DNA from: Nocardioides pinisoli
GTDB taxonomy: Bacteria; Actinomycetota; Actinomycetes; Propionibacteriales; Nocardioidaceae
Assembly: GCF_024199985.1 (NCBI RefSeq)
Contig: NZ_JANARS010000001.1
Location: 620,001 to 684,000, forward strand
Length of the DNA: 64,000 nt
Direction: 5' to 3'
In this document: in pieces, positions 43,120-51,935 of the stretch
Position numbering within the stretch: position 1 is the stretch's first letter
Layout: every line of letters starts with the position of its first letter
Program-made: the position numbers and the translations under genes
Notes under the pieces: generated by a model
Database searches by the model: none
Told to the model about the DNA's origin: nothing
What the model saw: only the letters and a program-made list of their open reading frames with translations

Positions 43120-45009
43120 TCAGCGGCGGATCTTGACCTTCTTGGAGCTGCGCCGCGCCTTCTCGTAGCCCTTCTTCTTGGCCGTGACCCGGACCGAGAT
43201 CTTCTTGCCGCGGTCCTTCGCACGGACGCGGTAGGTCGCCTTCTTGGCGCCCTTGATCTTCTTCCCGTTCTTCAGCCACTGGTAGCGCACCTTGACGCTC
43301 TTCTTGGCCGGCTTGGGCTTCCAGCCCTTGACCTTCACCGACAGCACGCGACCGGCCCGCGGGACGCCGCGGACCTTGGGCCGCTTCGTCCGGAACAGCG
43401 CCTTGCCCACGACGACGGACGCATCGGGCGCCGAGACCGTCGGGTAGAACGGTGCGGAGCCGAGCACCTGCAGCGTCAGGGTCTTGCCGATGTCACGTCG
43501 CGACAGCTTGAAGGTGCTGGCGGTGGCACCCGGGACCGGGACGCCGTCGAGCCACCACTGATAGCTCAGTGCGACGGCCGGGGACCACGGCGTGGTGGTC
43601 GCCTCCGCGGTGCCCTTGAAGCGCGGGCGGCCGGCGATGCTGGCCACCCCGGGATAGATCTGCGACTGGCGGTAGCCCGCGACCGTCGCGATCTGCTCGT
43701 TGATGGCCTGGACGTTCTGGGTGGCCGCCGTGCCCTGGACGCGGCCGTTGTAGGCCACGTTGGGGTTGGAGAAGTAGCCGATCCGGGTGCAGTTGACCCG
43801 CTGCGCGACGCACTGGTCGTAGTAGGACATCACCGTGATGGTCTGCGCGGCCACGTCGACGTAGCCACGGGCGTAGGGCTTGCCGTCGGTCGGCGGCTGC
43901 GAGGCACCCGCGTCGTGGTGGCCGCTCAGGTTGTGCCCGACCTCGTGGGCGAACGCCCGGAACTCGGTGGCGCACGCGGCGGCGTAGACGACCGACCAGG
44001 CGGCGTACTCCGGGTCGTACTGCGGGTCCATCCCGCCGAGGTAGGCGATGCCGCACGCCGCGCCACCCGGCACGCTGCCGGCCAGCCACAGGCTCACCAG
44101 GTCGGCGTGGGTCTCCTCACGCAGCTGTTGAGCCTCGTCGAACATGCCGTCGCCCGGGGTGCCGAGCGCCTTGAGGTTGGTGACCAGGACGGACGACTGT
44201 GCCGCGGCGACCTGCCGGGTGCCCACGAGGCGCACCCGGGTGGCGACACCGGAGTTGGCGAAGGCCTCGTTGGTCTGCGCGATGCCGAGCGCGAACTGCG
44301 CCTGCATCGCCTCCTGGCCCATCTGGGTGACCAGCGCGGCGGGGTACACGATGGCGATGTCGATCGTGTCGGGTGCGTCGGCGGCGGCGATGGGGGCGCG
44401 GCCAGATGCCTTGTCGCCGGTCGTGGTGTCGGCGCTGTCACGCTGGGTGCGCGCCGCGGCGCCGTGGTCGTGCGCGTCGGTGCGGCCGTGATGCTCCGGC
44501 AGGACGACGTCATCGCCGCCAGGCGGGGTGCCCGCCTCGTCGACGACGTAGTCGCCCTCGGGCGTGCTGCGAACCTCGTAGGTGCCGTGGTCGACGGAGG
44601 CGACGTTGATGTGGGTGACGCCACCGACGACGACGCCGGTGACGGTGCCCTTCTCGCCGATGATGCCGCCGGACCACGACGTGATCCCCGCTGTGTCGGT
44701 GAGCTGGTCGACGGCGGCGGTGACCGTCGTGTCGTCGAACAGCTCGAGGCTGATGCTGTCGCCGGTGCGTACGGCGTCGAGCGCGGCCGCGTCGACGTCG
44801 ACGCTCCGCGAGCGCTCACCGCCGTCGGCCTCGGTGGTGGCCTTGCCGGACGATGCCGGGCTGAGCAGCTCGACGGGACGGCTGTCCGGGTCCTGCGACG
44901 CGGTGGCCGTGGTGACGGGCGCCGTGGTGGCGGCCAGTGCCAGGACGCACAGACCGGCGACGCCGACGAGTGTCCTGTTGGTGCTCCTGGTGGGCACGGT
45001 GATGGGCAT
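43120..45009 (-). CDS. Secreted zinc metalloprotease (reprolysin-like) with repeat C terminus
   Basis: The 629-residue protein has a signal peptide (basic start, hydrophobic core at about 14-32, Ala-rich cleavage site) and a propeptide. Its metzincin domain carries AHEVGHNLSGHHDAGA near 355-370 (HExxHxxGxxH) and a following Met turn (VMSYYDQC). The C-terminal 180 residues are beta-rich Ig-like repeats with many Lys, probably for wall or carbohydrate binding. Secreted protease; target unknown. Stop near the CPBP gene end, convergent. Confidence 0.88.
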   Translation of the reverse strand: MPITVPTRSTNRTLVGVAGLCVLALAATTAPVTTATASQDPDSRPVELLSPASSGKATTEADGGERSRSVDVDAAALDAVRTGDSISLELFDDTTVTAAVDQLTDTAGITSWSGGIIGEKGTVTGVVVGGVTHINVASVDHGTYEVRSTPEGDYVVDEAGTPPGGDDVVLPEHHGRTDAHDHGAAARTQRDSADTTTGDKASGRAPIAAADAPDTIDIAIVYPAALVTQMGQEAMQAQFALGIAQTNEAFANSGVATRVRLVGTRQVAAAQSSVLVTNLKALGTPGDGMFDEAQQLREETHADLVSLWLAGSVPGGAACGIAYLGGMDPQYDPEYAAWSVVYAAACATEFRAFAHEVGHNLSGHHDAGASQPPTDGKPYARGYVDVAAQTITVMSYYDQCVAQRVNCTRIGYFSNPNVAYNGRVQGTAATQNVQAINEQIATVAGYRQSQIYPGVASIAGRPRFKGTAEATTTPWSPAVALSYQWWLDGVPVPGATASTFKLSRRDIGKTLTLQVLGSAPFYPTVSAPDASVVVGKALFRTKRPKVRGVPRAGRVLSVKVKGWKPKPAKKSVKVRYQWLKNGKKIKGAKKATYRVRAKDRGKKISVRVTAKKKGYEKARRSSKKVKIRR

Positions 45010-45085
45010 GGAGTCCCCCTTCTCTCGGAGCCTTACCTGCCCCGCGTGGGGGCGCCCAAACCCGGCGCGCCGACCGGATGTGGCG

Positions 45086-45523
45086 CTACTCGCCCGTCTC
45101 GACCTCTTCGCGCTGCTGCTGCTCGGTGCGTGCCGGACGGCGTCGGCCGAGGAGGCCGCCGGCCCACAGCGCCCACAGCACGAGCACCGGCTGGAAGAAC
45201 AGCCGGACGAGCCGGGCGCGGTCGGTGTCGAGCCCGAACGCGTCGGTGCCCTCGACGTACTGCGCGATGTTGCCGGGGAAGATCGCCACGAAGAAGGCGG
45301 CCAGCAGGGCCCCGATGGTGCGTCGGTGACGCGGCAGCGCGACGAAGGCCCCGCCGAGCGCCACCTCCACGACGCCCGAGCCGAGGACGGTGAGGTCCTC
45401 GTCGACGGGGAACCAGTCAGGCACCTGCGCCCGGAACTCCTCGCGCTGCGTGGTCAGGTGCAGCACGCCGGCGGTCACCATGAAGCTGCCCAGGGCGACG
45501 CGGGCGAGGGTCTGTGCCTTCAT
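45086..45523 (-). CDS. DoxX-like membrane protein
   Basis: The 145-residue product has four hydrophobic segments, an early GSFMVTAGVLHL motif and the conserved loop FPGNIAQYVEG. It matches the DoxX/SURF4-like family of unknown function, sometimes linked to thiosulfate or redox stress. The ATG at 45523 has TAGGCT seven bases upstream, indicating a leaderless transcript. Next to it on the same strand lies the GlcD-type oxidase, read toward it. Confidence 0.8.
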   Translation of the reverse strand: MKAQTLARVALGSFMVTAGVLHLTTQREEFRAQVPDWFPVDEDLTVLGSGVVEVALGGAFVALPRHRRTIGALLAAFFVAIFPGNIAQYVEGTDAFGLDTDRARLVRLFFQPVLVLWALWAGGLLGRRRPARTEQQQREEVETGE

Positions 45524-45530
45524 GTCCTGA

Positions 45531-45536
45531 AGCCTA
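45531..45536 (-). promoter_or_regulatory. -10 hexamer TAGGCT, leaderless start
   Basis: Minus-strand TAGGCT ends seven bases before ATG 45523, overlapping the end of the upstream oxidase gene. Confidence 0.55.
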
Positions 45537-46973
45537 GGCGGGTGCCCCCGGGGGCACCGGCACGAGGACGCCGGGGTTCATCAGGCCCGCGGGGTCGAGC
45601 GCCTGCTTGACCGCGCGCATCAGGTCGACCTCGACGTCGGACTTGTACGACGCCGCTGCCGCCGCCTTCGTGCGCCCGAGGCCGTGCTCGGCGCTGATCG
45701 ACCCCGCCTCGCGGGCCACCGACGCGTAGATGGCGGTGGTCAGGTCGGCCGCCGCGGCCCGCAGCGCGTCGTCGTCGCTGCGGCCGTCGGCCAGAGGGGC
45801 GTTGAGGTTGTAGTGGAGGTTGCCGTCGCCGACGTGGCCGTACGTGACCAGGCGGACTCCCGGGCAGACCTCCTGGAGGTGCGGCCCGATGGCGTTGGTC
45901 CAGTCCGCGAGCCGGGCGATCGGCAGCGTGACGTCGTGCTTGAGCGTGGCGCCCTCGACCTTCTGCACCTCGGAGATGCCCTCGCGCAGGCCCCACAGCG
46001 CCGACCGCTGCGCGGGGCTGCCCGCGATCGCCGCGTCGGTCGCGCAGTCGGACTCGACGGCCTCGCCGAGCAACGACTCCAGGACCTCGTCGAGCCCGTC
46101 GTCGGAGGCGGAGCCGGCGAGCTCGACCAAGACGTACCAGTCGCTAGGCTCGCCCAGGGGGTCGCTGGCCCCGGGCAGGTGCTTCAGGACCAGGTCGATG
46201 GCCTGCCGGTTGGCGATCTCGAACGTCGACAGGTGCACGCCGGCGTGCTGCTGGGCCAGGCCGAGCAGGGAGACCGCGGCGTCGACCGACGGCACCGCGA
46301 CCCAGGCCGTGGCGTGCCGCGGCGTGGCGGGGAAGAGCCGCAGCACCGCCCCGGTGATCACGCCGAGGGTGCCCTCCGCGCCCACGAACAGCTGGGTGAG
46401 GTCGTAGCCGGTGTTGTCCTTGCGGAGCCCGCGCAGCCCGTCCCAGACCCGCCCGTCGGGCAGCACGACCTCGAGGCCGAGCACCAGCTCGCGGGTCATG
46501 CCGTAGCGCAGCACCGCGGTGCCGCCGGCGTTGGTGGAGAGGTTGCCGCCGATCGTGCAGCTGCCCTCGGACCCCAGCGACATCGGGAACAGCCGGTCGA
46601 CACCCTCGGCCGCCGCCTGCACGTCGGCCAGCACCACTCCGGCGTCGACGGTCACCGTGCCGGCCACCGGGTCCACGTCGCGCACCCGGCGCATCCGGCC
46701 CAGGGACAGCACGACCTGGTGACCCGACGCATCGGGCACGCCGCCACCGACCAGCCCGGTGTTGCCGCCCTGCGGGACGACCGCCACGCCCGCGCCGGCG
46801 CAGGCCGTCACCACGGCCGCCACCTCCTCGGTCGAGCCGGGCCGCACCACCGCGAGCGCCCGGCCGGCGTGGGTGCCGGTCCAGTCGACGACGTAGGCCG
46901 CGACGTCGGCGTCCTCGGTCAGGACGTGGTCGGCGCCGACGCTCGCGCGCAGCCGGTCGAGCAGGTCGTCCAT
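45534..46973 (-). CDS. FAD-linked oxidase, D-lactate/glycolate dehydrogenase type (GlcD/DLD-like)
   Basis: The 479-residue protein has an N-terminal FAD-binding 4 domain with VVPQGGNTGLVGGG and the segment SEGSCTIGGNLSTNAGG, and a C-terminal FAD-linked oxidase domain with HVGDGNLHYNLN and AGSISAEHGLGRTKA, the usual active-site His stretches. Such enzymes oxidise 2-hydroxyacids (D-lactate, D-2-hydroxyglutarate, glycolate) to 2-oxoacids. It faces a 2-hydroxyacid dehydrogenase gene across a 126-bp divergent promoter region, so both may act on related substrates; this is inference. Confidence 0.9.
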   Translation of the reverse strand: MDDLLDRLRASVGADHVLTEDADVAAYVVDWTGTHAGRALAVVRPGSTEEVAAVVTACAGAGVAVVPQGGNTGLVGGGVPDASGHQVVLSLGRMRRVRDVDPVAGTVTVDAGVVLADVQAAAEGVDRLFPMSLGSEGSCTIGGNLSTNAGGTAVLRYGMTRELVLGLEVVLPDGRVWDGLRGLRKDNTGYDLTQLFVGAEGTLGVITGAVLRLFPATPRHATAWVAVPSVDAAVSLLGLAQQHAGVHLSTFEIANRQAIDLVLKHLPGASDPLGEPSDWYVLVELAGSASDDGLDEVLESLLGEAVESDCATDAAIAGSPAQRSALWGLREGISEVQKVEGATLKHDVTLPIARLADWTNAIGPHLQEVCPGVRLVTYGHVGDGNLHYNLNAPLADGRSDDDALRAAAADLTTAIYASVAREAGSISAEHGLGRTKAAAAASYKSDVEVDLMRAVKQALDPAGLMNPGVLVPVPPGAPA

Positions 46974-47099
46974 GGGTCTCCTCGGGTGGGCGCCAGGATG
47001 GTCGCGCCACATCCTCCCCCACGCGGTCGCGGGTGGCGTGGGCATCTCGCGACGGCGAGGGTCCGGACGCCGCGACCGCCGCCCGGCAAGGATGTCGTG

Positions 47100-48032
47100 G
47101 TGAGCACCGACACCCAGAACCCGGTCCGCGTCGTCCAGCTCGGGGGGCTCATGCCCTTCGTGCGCGAGTGGCTCTCGGAGCGGTACGACGCCCCGCTGCA
47201 CGAGGACCTCGCCGACGCTGCGGGGATCGAGGTCGCGGTCGTCGGGGGCGGGGCACCCGCCGGCGCGGCGGAGATGGACGCCCTGCCCGACCTGAGGGCG
47301 ATCGTGAACTTCGGCGTCGGCTACGACAACGTCGACGTGGCCGAGGCGCAGCGCCGGGGCATCGTCGTCTCCAACACCCCCGACGTGCTGACCGACGCGG
47401 TCGCCGACCTGGCGGCGTTCCTCGTCGTCGACGTGCTGCGCGGCCTCACCGCGGCCGACCGGTTCGTGCGCAGCGGCGCCTGGGCCCGAGGCAAGCCGGT
47501 GCCGCTGACGCGCGACGTGCGCGGCGCCGTGGTCGGCGTGCTCGGGCTGGGTCGGATCGGCACCGCTGCGGCCGAGCGGCTGGAGGTCTTCGGCGCGGAG
47601 GTCCACTACCACTCGCGGAGCCCGAAGGACGTGGGCTGGACCTACCACGACAGCCCGGTCGCGCTGGCGGAGGCGAGCGACGTGCTCGTGGTGCTCACGC
47701 CCGGCGGCGCCGACACCGACGGGCTCGTGGACGCGGCCGTCCTCGAGGCGCTGGGTCCCGAGGGCTACCTCGTCAACGTGGCCCGCGGCTCCGTCGTCGA
47801 CGAGGACGCGCTGGTCGCGGCGCTCGAGGCGGGTCGCATCGCCGGCGCCGGGCTCGACGTGTTCGCCGACGAGCCGCGCGTGCCGGAGGCGCTGCTGCAG
47901 CGAGAGGACGTCGTCCTGCTCCCTCACGTCGGCAGCGCGACCGTCGAGACCCGCGAGGCGATGGGCCGGCTCGTGCTCGACAACGTCGACGCCTTCCTCG
48001 AGCGCGGCGAGCTGGTGACCCCGGTCGGCTGA
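47100..48032 (+). CDS. D-isomer-specific 2-hydroxyacid dehydrogenase
   Basis: The 310-residue enzyme has an NAD-binding Rossmann core with VVGVLGLGRIGTAAAERL, then NVARGSVVDEDALVAAL and HVGSATVETREAMG, carrying the catalytic Arg, Glu and His of the family (glyoxylate/hydroxypyruvate reductase or phosphoglycerate-dehydrogenase-like). It converts 2-oxoacids and D-2-hydroxyacids with NAD(P)H. There is no ACT domain, which speaks against classical SerA. GTG 47100 chosen; GTG 47097 is equally possible. Confidence 0.9.
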   Translation: MSTDTQNPVRVVQLGGLMPFVREWLSERYDAPLHEDLADAAGIEVAVVGGGAPAGAAEMDALPDLRAIVNFGVGYDNVDVAEAQRRGIVVSNTPDVLTDAVADLAAFLVVDVLRGLTAADRFVRSGAWARGKPVPLTRDVRGAVVGVLGLGRIGTAAAERLEVFGAEVHYHSRSPKDVGWTYHDSPVALAEASDVLVVLTPGGADTDGLVDAAVLEALGPEGYLVNVARGSVVDEDALVAALEAGRIAGAGLDVFADEPRVPEALLQREDVVLLPHVGSATVETREAMGRLVLDNVDAFLERGELVTPVG

Positions 48033-48151
48033 CGTGGCTGCCTCCTGGAGGACCACGACCGACCGCCAGCGTCAAGGAATCCCTGCGCTCGTCAGGCCGG
48101 AAGGCTTAGGGTCGGGGGTGCCGCGGGGGTCGACTCGACGCAGGGGGTGAG

Positions 48152-49957
48152 ATGCACGACGAGACGGACAGGGCCCGGCGCTATGCCGACGTGCCCTGGG
48201 CCGACGAGCAGACGCGCCAGCACCTCCAGGTCCTGGTCGAGGGCGTCGCCACGCTCGCCGGCTTCGCCCAGTCCTCGCTGACGCTGCGCCGCGACAGCCA
48301 CTTCGAGGTCGTCGCCGCCGCCGGCGTCGAGGACGGCTTCGTCGGCACGCAGGTGCCGAGCTCGTCGATCGAGAACGAGCTCGCGGGCGCCGACGAGTGG
48401 GGCGTGTGGCGCTTCGTCCCGCACGACCGGGCCAGCGAGGAGGCCCTCGCCTACAGCCACATCCCCGACGTCACGCCGCTCGAGGGCGACGATGCCTGGC
48501 ACCCGCTCGACCTCCTCGCCGCGCCGGTCCACGACGACCAGGGCCGGCTGCGCGGCCTGCTGTCGGTCGACATCCCCGACGACGGGCGCCTGCCGTCGCC
48601 TCAGAAGATGGAGGTGCTCACGCGCTACGCCGGGCTCGCGCGCACCCTCGTGCTCCTCGCCCTCGAGCGCGAGGAGCTGAGCGAGCAGGTGCGGATGGCC
48701 ACGGAGGCGCGCGCGATCGTGCGCCAGGCCCTCGGCGAGCCGACGCTCGAGCTGGTGCTGGAGGCCTGCCGGTCCGCGGTCGTGTCGTGCTTCGACGCGG
48801 TCGGCATGTGGCTGACGGCGTTCAACCCCGACGGCGTCGGCTCCACCACGACGTCCTACGCCGTCGGCAACGCCTACGACACGCCGCCGTTCGGCGAGAT
48901 CGACGACGTGGTGGTGCGGCTGGCCCACCGCTACTGGACCGACCAGTACGTCGCCCCCTTCTCGCGCGACGCCCTCGACCAGCCCGGCCTCGCTCGCGAC
49001 GACGCCGAGCGGCTGCTGGGCTTCCTCGACCGGATCGGCATCGGCTCGGTGCTCTTCGTCCCGCTGGGCGTGGGCCGGGAGTGCGTGGGCTTCCTGGTCC
49101 TGACCCGCGTCTCCGACGCCCGTCGCTGGACCGACATCGAGATCGACGCGGCCCGCGACATCGGCCGCGACCTCGGCCTCGCCGTCGGCAAGGCCCGTCA
49201 GCTCGAGCTCGAGCGCGCCATCGCCGACCGGCTGCGCCGGCTCGACAGCTATCGCGTCGAGGTGGTCAACACGATGGGCCACGAGCTGCGCAACCCGCTG
49301 TTCTCGATGAGCGCCAACCTCGAGCTCCTCGACACCGCCGGCCTCGACGACGACGGCCGCCGCTCGGTGGCGGCGGCCACGCGTGGGGCCACCCGGATGC
49401 GCGCCGTCATCGACGACATGCTCACCATGGCGCAGGTCTCCGACCCGCACCGCGAGTTCGACCCGATCCCGGTCGACCTGCGCCGGGTGGTCCACGACGT
49501 CTACGACGAGTGCCACGCCGCGGCGTCGGCCGGCGACGTCGTCTGCGAGGTCGAGCTGCCTGACGAACCGGTCCTCGTGCCGGGCGAGCCGGAGGAGCTG
49601 CACCGCCTGCTGACCAACCTCGCCTCCAACGCGATCAAGTACACCGATCCCGGCGGCCGGGTGACGGTGCGCGTCGCCACCGAGGGCGACGCCGTGGTGG
49701 CGACGGTCGCCGACACGGGGATCGGCATCTCGTCGCCCGACCAGGAGCAGCTGTTCCGGGAGTACTTCCGCTCCACCAACCCGGCCGCGCTGTCGCGGCC
49801 CGGCACCGGCCTGGGCCTCGCCATCGTCGCCCGGATCGCCGCCCGCCACGGCGGCTCGGTCGACATCGACTCCGAGCGGGGCCGCGGCACGACGGCGCGA
49901 CTCACGCTGCCGGCCTATGTCGACGACGTCAGCGCGGATCCGTCGACCGCGTCATGA
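48152..49957 (+). CDS. Sensor histidine kinase with two GAF domains
   Basis: The 601-residue cytoplasmic protein has GAF domains at about residues 15-175 and 190-360, an HisKA dimerisation helix with NTMGHELRNPLFSM (phospho-acceptor His377), and an ATPase domain with NLASNAIKYTDPGG, ADTGIGIS and GTGLGLAIVARIAARHGG. No response regulator gene adjoins it. The signal, perhaps redox or a small ligand bound by GAF, is unknown. A TAGGGT 5 bases before GTG 48118 suggests the transcript begins with an 11-codon frame just ahead of the ATG. Confidence 0.9.
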   Translation: MHDETDRARRYADVPWADEQTRQHLQVLVEGVATLAGFAQSSLTLRRDSHFEVVAAAGVEDGFVGTQVPSSSIENELAGADEWGVWRFVPHDRASEEALAYSHIPDVTPLEGDDAWHPLDLLAAPVHDDQGRLRGLLSVDIPDDGRLPSPQKMEVLTRYAGLARTLVLLALEREELSEQVRMATEARAIVRQALGEPTLELVLEACRSAVVSCFDAVGMWLTAFNPDGVGSTTTSYAVGNAYDTPPFGEIDDVVVRLAHRYWTDQYVAPFSRDALDQPGLARDDAERLLGFLDRIGIGSVLFVPLGVGRECVGFLVLTRVSDARRWTDIEIDAARDIGRDLGLAVGKARQLELERAIADRLRRLDSYRVEVVNTMGHELRNPLFSMSANLELLDTAGLDDDGRRSVAAATRGATRMRAVIDDMLTMAQVSDPHREFDPIPVDLRRVVHDVYDECHAAASAGDVVCEVELPDEPVLVPGEPEELHRLLTNLASNAIKYTDPGGRVTVRVATEGDAVVATVADTGIGISSPDQEQLFREYFRSTNPAALSRPGTGLGLAIVARIAARHGGSVDIDSERGRGTTARLTLPAYVDDVSADPSTAS

Positions 49958-50393
49958 AGGTGCTGAGCGGGTCCTCGGCGTAGGACCCGAAGGGCGGGCA
50001 CGGGACGAAGCCGGCCCGCGCGTAGAAGCGACGGGCGGGCTCGAAGAACGCCATGCTCCCGGTCTCCAGCGACACCCGCGAGACCCCGCGCGCCCGGGCG
50101 TCGTCGAGCGCGTGCGCGAGGAGGCGGCTCGCGACCCCGGTGCCCCGCACGCGCGGCTCGGTCCGCATGCTCTTCAGCTCCTCGTGCCCCTCCTCGACGG
50201 GCGCCAGCGCGACCGTGCCGACGATCCCGTCCCCGTCGACGCCCACCCAGAGTCGTACGCCGTCCCGCTGCAGCGCGGCCAGGTCGAGGGCGTGCCGGCT
50301 CTCCGGCGGCGCGGTCGGCTCCATGTCGTCGAGGTGCGCCTGCAGGAACGCCGCCAGCCGCGGGTCGCTGAAGTCGGCTCGGGCGATGTGCAC
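49929..50393 (-). CDS. GNAT family acetyltransferase
   Basis: The 154-residue single-domain GNAT protein has ELKSMRTEPRVRGTGVASRL, with the acetyl-CoA pyrophosphate loop RVRGTG, and FYARAGFVPCPPFGSY at the end (motif B). This resembles the YitI/ElaA-like small acetyltransferases. The GTG at 50393 is supported by a CACACT six bases before it. Its 3' end overlaps the histidine kinase gene by 29 bp in convergent orientation. Substrate unknown. Confidence 0.85.
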   Translation of the reverse strand: MHIARADFSDPRLAAFLQAHLDDMEPTAPPESRHALDLAALQRDGVRLWVGVDGDGIVGTVALAPVEEGHEELKSMRTEPRVRGTGVASRLLAHALDDARARGVSRVSLETGSMAFFEPARRFYARAGFVPCPPFGSYAEDPLSTFMTRSTDPR

Positions 50394-50399
50394 CGCGAC

Positions 50400-50405
50400 A
50401 GTGTG
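50400..50405 (-). promoter_or_regulatory. -10-like hexamer CACACT, leaderless start
   Basis: Minus-strand CACACT ends six bases before GTG 50393. Confidence 0.4.
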
Positions 50406-50464
50406 GCCGAATCGTGTTTCCGGGAGGTGACACCGTCGCCCGGAGATGTGCCAGCGTGGGACCC

Positions 50465-51841
50465 ATGACTCGCACACTGGACGTCGACTACCTCGTGGTG
50501 GGGGCCGGCGCGATGGGCATGGGCTTCGTCGACGCGCTGGTCGACCACTCCGACGCGCGCGTCGCGATCGTCGACCGCCGCCACGGCGCGGGCGGCCACT
50601 GGCTGGAGGACTACCCGTTCGTCCGGCTGCACCAGGCCTCGACGTTCTACGGCGTCGCCTCGGCGGTCCTCGGTGGCCGGGTGCAGGAGCACGGGCCGGA
50701 GGCGGGGCTGCACGTGCGCGCCTCGCAGCCGGAGATCGTCGACTACTACGCGCACGCGGTCGAGCGGCTGCGCGGCACGGGCCGGGTGGAGGTCCTCACC
50801 GGGTGCGAGGTCGTCGGCGGGCACACGGTCGTGTCGCGCATCTCGGGGCAGACCTGGGAGGTGCCGGCGTCGTGCCGCGTCGTCAACGCCCACTACCTCT
50901 CGCCCAGCATCCCGGCGGAGACGTCGGCCCCCTTCTCGGTCGCCGACGACGCCCGGGCGGTGGCGGTCAACGACGTGGTCCGGCTCGACGAGGCGCCCAG
51001 CCAGTACGTCGTCGTCGGCTCGGGCAAGACGGCGACCGACGCCTGCGTGTGGCTCCTCGGCCAGGGCGTCGACCCCGACGCGATCTGCTGGGTGCGCCCG
51101 CGCGAGCCGTGGATGCTCGACCGGGCGCTGATCCAGCCCGATCCGGCGGTCTTCCTCGGCGTGCCGGCCACCACCTTCGAGGATGCCGCGGCCTCCTCGA
51201 CCCTCGACGAGCTGTTCCTCCGGCTCGAGGACGCCGGCGTGATGCTGCGCATCGACCGGTCGATCACGCCCACCATGGCGAAGGCCCCGACGCTCGGTCG
51301 CTGGGAGCTCGACCTGCTGCGCTCGATCGGCGACGTCGTACGCCACGGGCACCTGCGCCACGTGGAGCGGGGTCGCCTCGAGATGGCGGACGGCACGACC
51401 GTGCGGGTCGCCGACGACGCCGTCGTCGTGCACTGCGCCGCCGACGGCCTCAAGAACCCGCCGCTCGTGCCGGTGTGGGGTCCCGAGGAGATCACCCTCC
51501 AACCGGTGCGCGCCGGCTTCCCGTGCTTCGCGGCCGCGGTCACCGGCTACGTCGAGGCCACCCGGAGCGACGACGCGGAGAAGAACCGGCTGTGCCCGCC
51601 GTCGCGCTTCGGCGACTCGCTCGTGCAGTGGGCCGACATGAACGTCCGCGGCACCCGGGCCTCGATGACGCTCGCCGCCGAGCCCGACATCGCCGCCTGG
51701 GCCAACACCGTCGCGATCAACCCGGCGCGGATCCCGCCCGGCTACGCCGCGTCCGAGGAGCTCGACCGGGTGCGGGAGCGGCTGGCGGCGAGCACCGCGC
51801 CCGGACTCGAGGCCCTCACCCGGTTGATGGCCACCGGCTGA
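50465..51841 (+). CDS. FAD/NAD(P)-dependent flavoprotein oxidoreductase
   Basis: The 458-residue protein opens with a Rossmann dinucleotide motif VVGAGAMGMGFVDAL and RHGAGGHWLEDYPFVRLHQ, which resembles flavin-containing monooxygenases (FAD binding, then the substrate-facing Trp/His region). A second nucleotide site VVVGSGKTATDACVWLL lies at about 180-196. It lacks a clear FMO FxGxxxHxxxF fingerprint, so the exact reaction is open. Single gene, ended by a 17-bp hairpin. Confidence 0.8.
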   Translation: MTRTLDVDYLVVGAGAMGMGFVDALVDHSDARVAIVDRRHGAGGHWLEDYPFVRLHQASTFYGVASAVLGGRVQEHGPEAGLHVRASQPEIVDYYAHAVERLRGTGRVEVLTGCEVVGGHTVVSRISGQTWEVPASCRVVNAHYLSPSIPAETSAPFSVADDARAVAVNDVVRLDEAPSQYVVVGSGKTATDACVWLLGQGVDPDAICWVRPREPWMLDRALIQPDPAVFLGVPATTFEDAAASSTLDELFLRLEDAGVMLRIDRSITPTMAKAPTLGRWELDLLRSIGDVVRHGHLRHVERGRLEMADGTTVRVADDAVVVHCAADGLKNPPLVPVWGPEEITLQPVRAGFPCFAAAVTGYVEATRSDDAEKNRLCPPSRFGDSLVQWADMNVRGTRASMTLAAEPDIAAWANTVAINPARIPPGYAASEELDRVRERLAASTAPGLEALTRLMATG

Positions 51842-51873
51842 GGCTCCGCCGGCACGCCTCGTCGTCCGACAAC

Positions 51874-51912
51874 GCGGTGGCTGTGGTCCACCTGATGGAC
51901 CACAGCCACCGC
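51874..51912. terminator. Perfect 17-bp hairpin between convergent genes
   Basis: GCGGTGGCTGTGGTCCA (51874-51890) is fully complementary to 51896-51912 across a CCTGA loop. It lies 33 bp after the FAD oxidoreductase stop and 24 bp before the M14 carboxypeptidase stop on the other strand. Probable bidirectional terminator. Confidence 0.85.
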
Positions 51913-51935
51913 ACTGTCGGTGGGGTCGCGCGTGA

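Noticed and set aside
45684..47099. Long plus-strand extension upstream of the 2-hydroxyacid dehydrogenase
   Set aside because: It lies antisense to the GlcD-type oxidase and lacks family sequence. The dehydrogenase homology begins at 47100.
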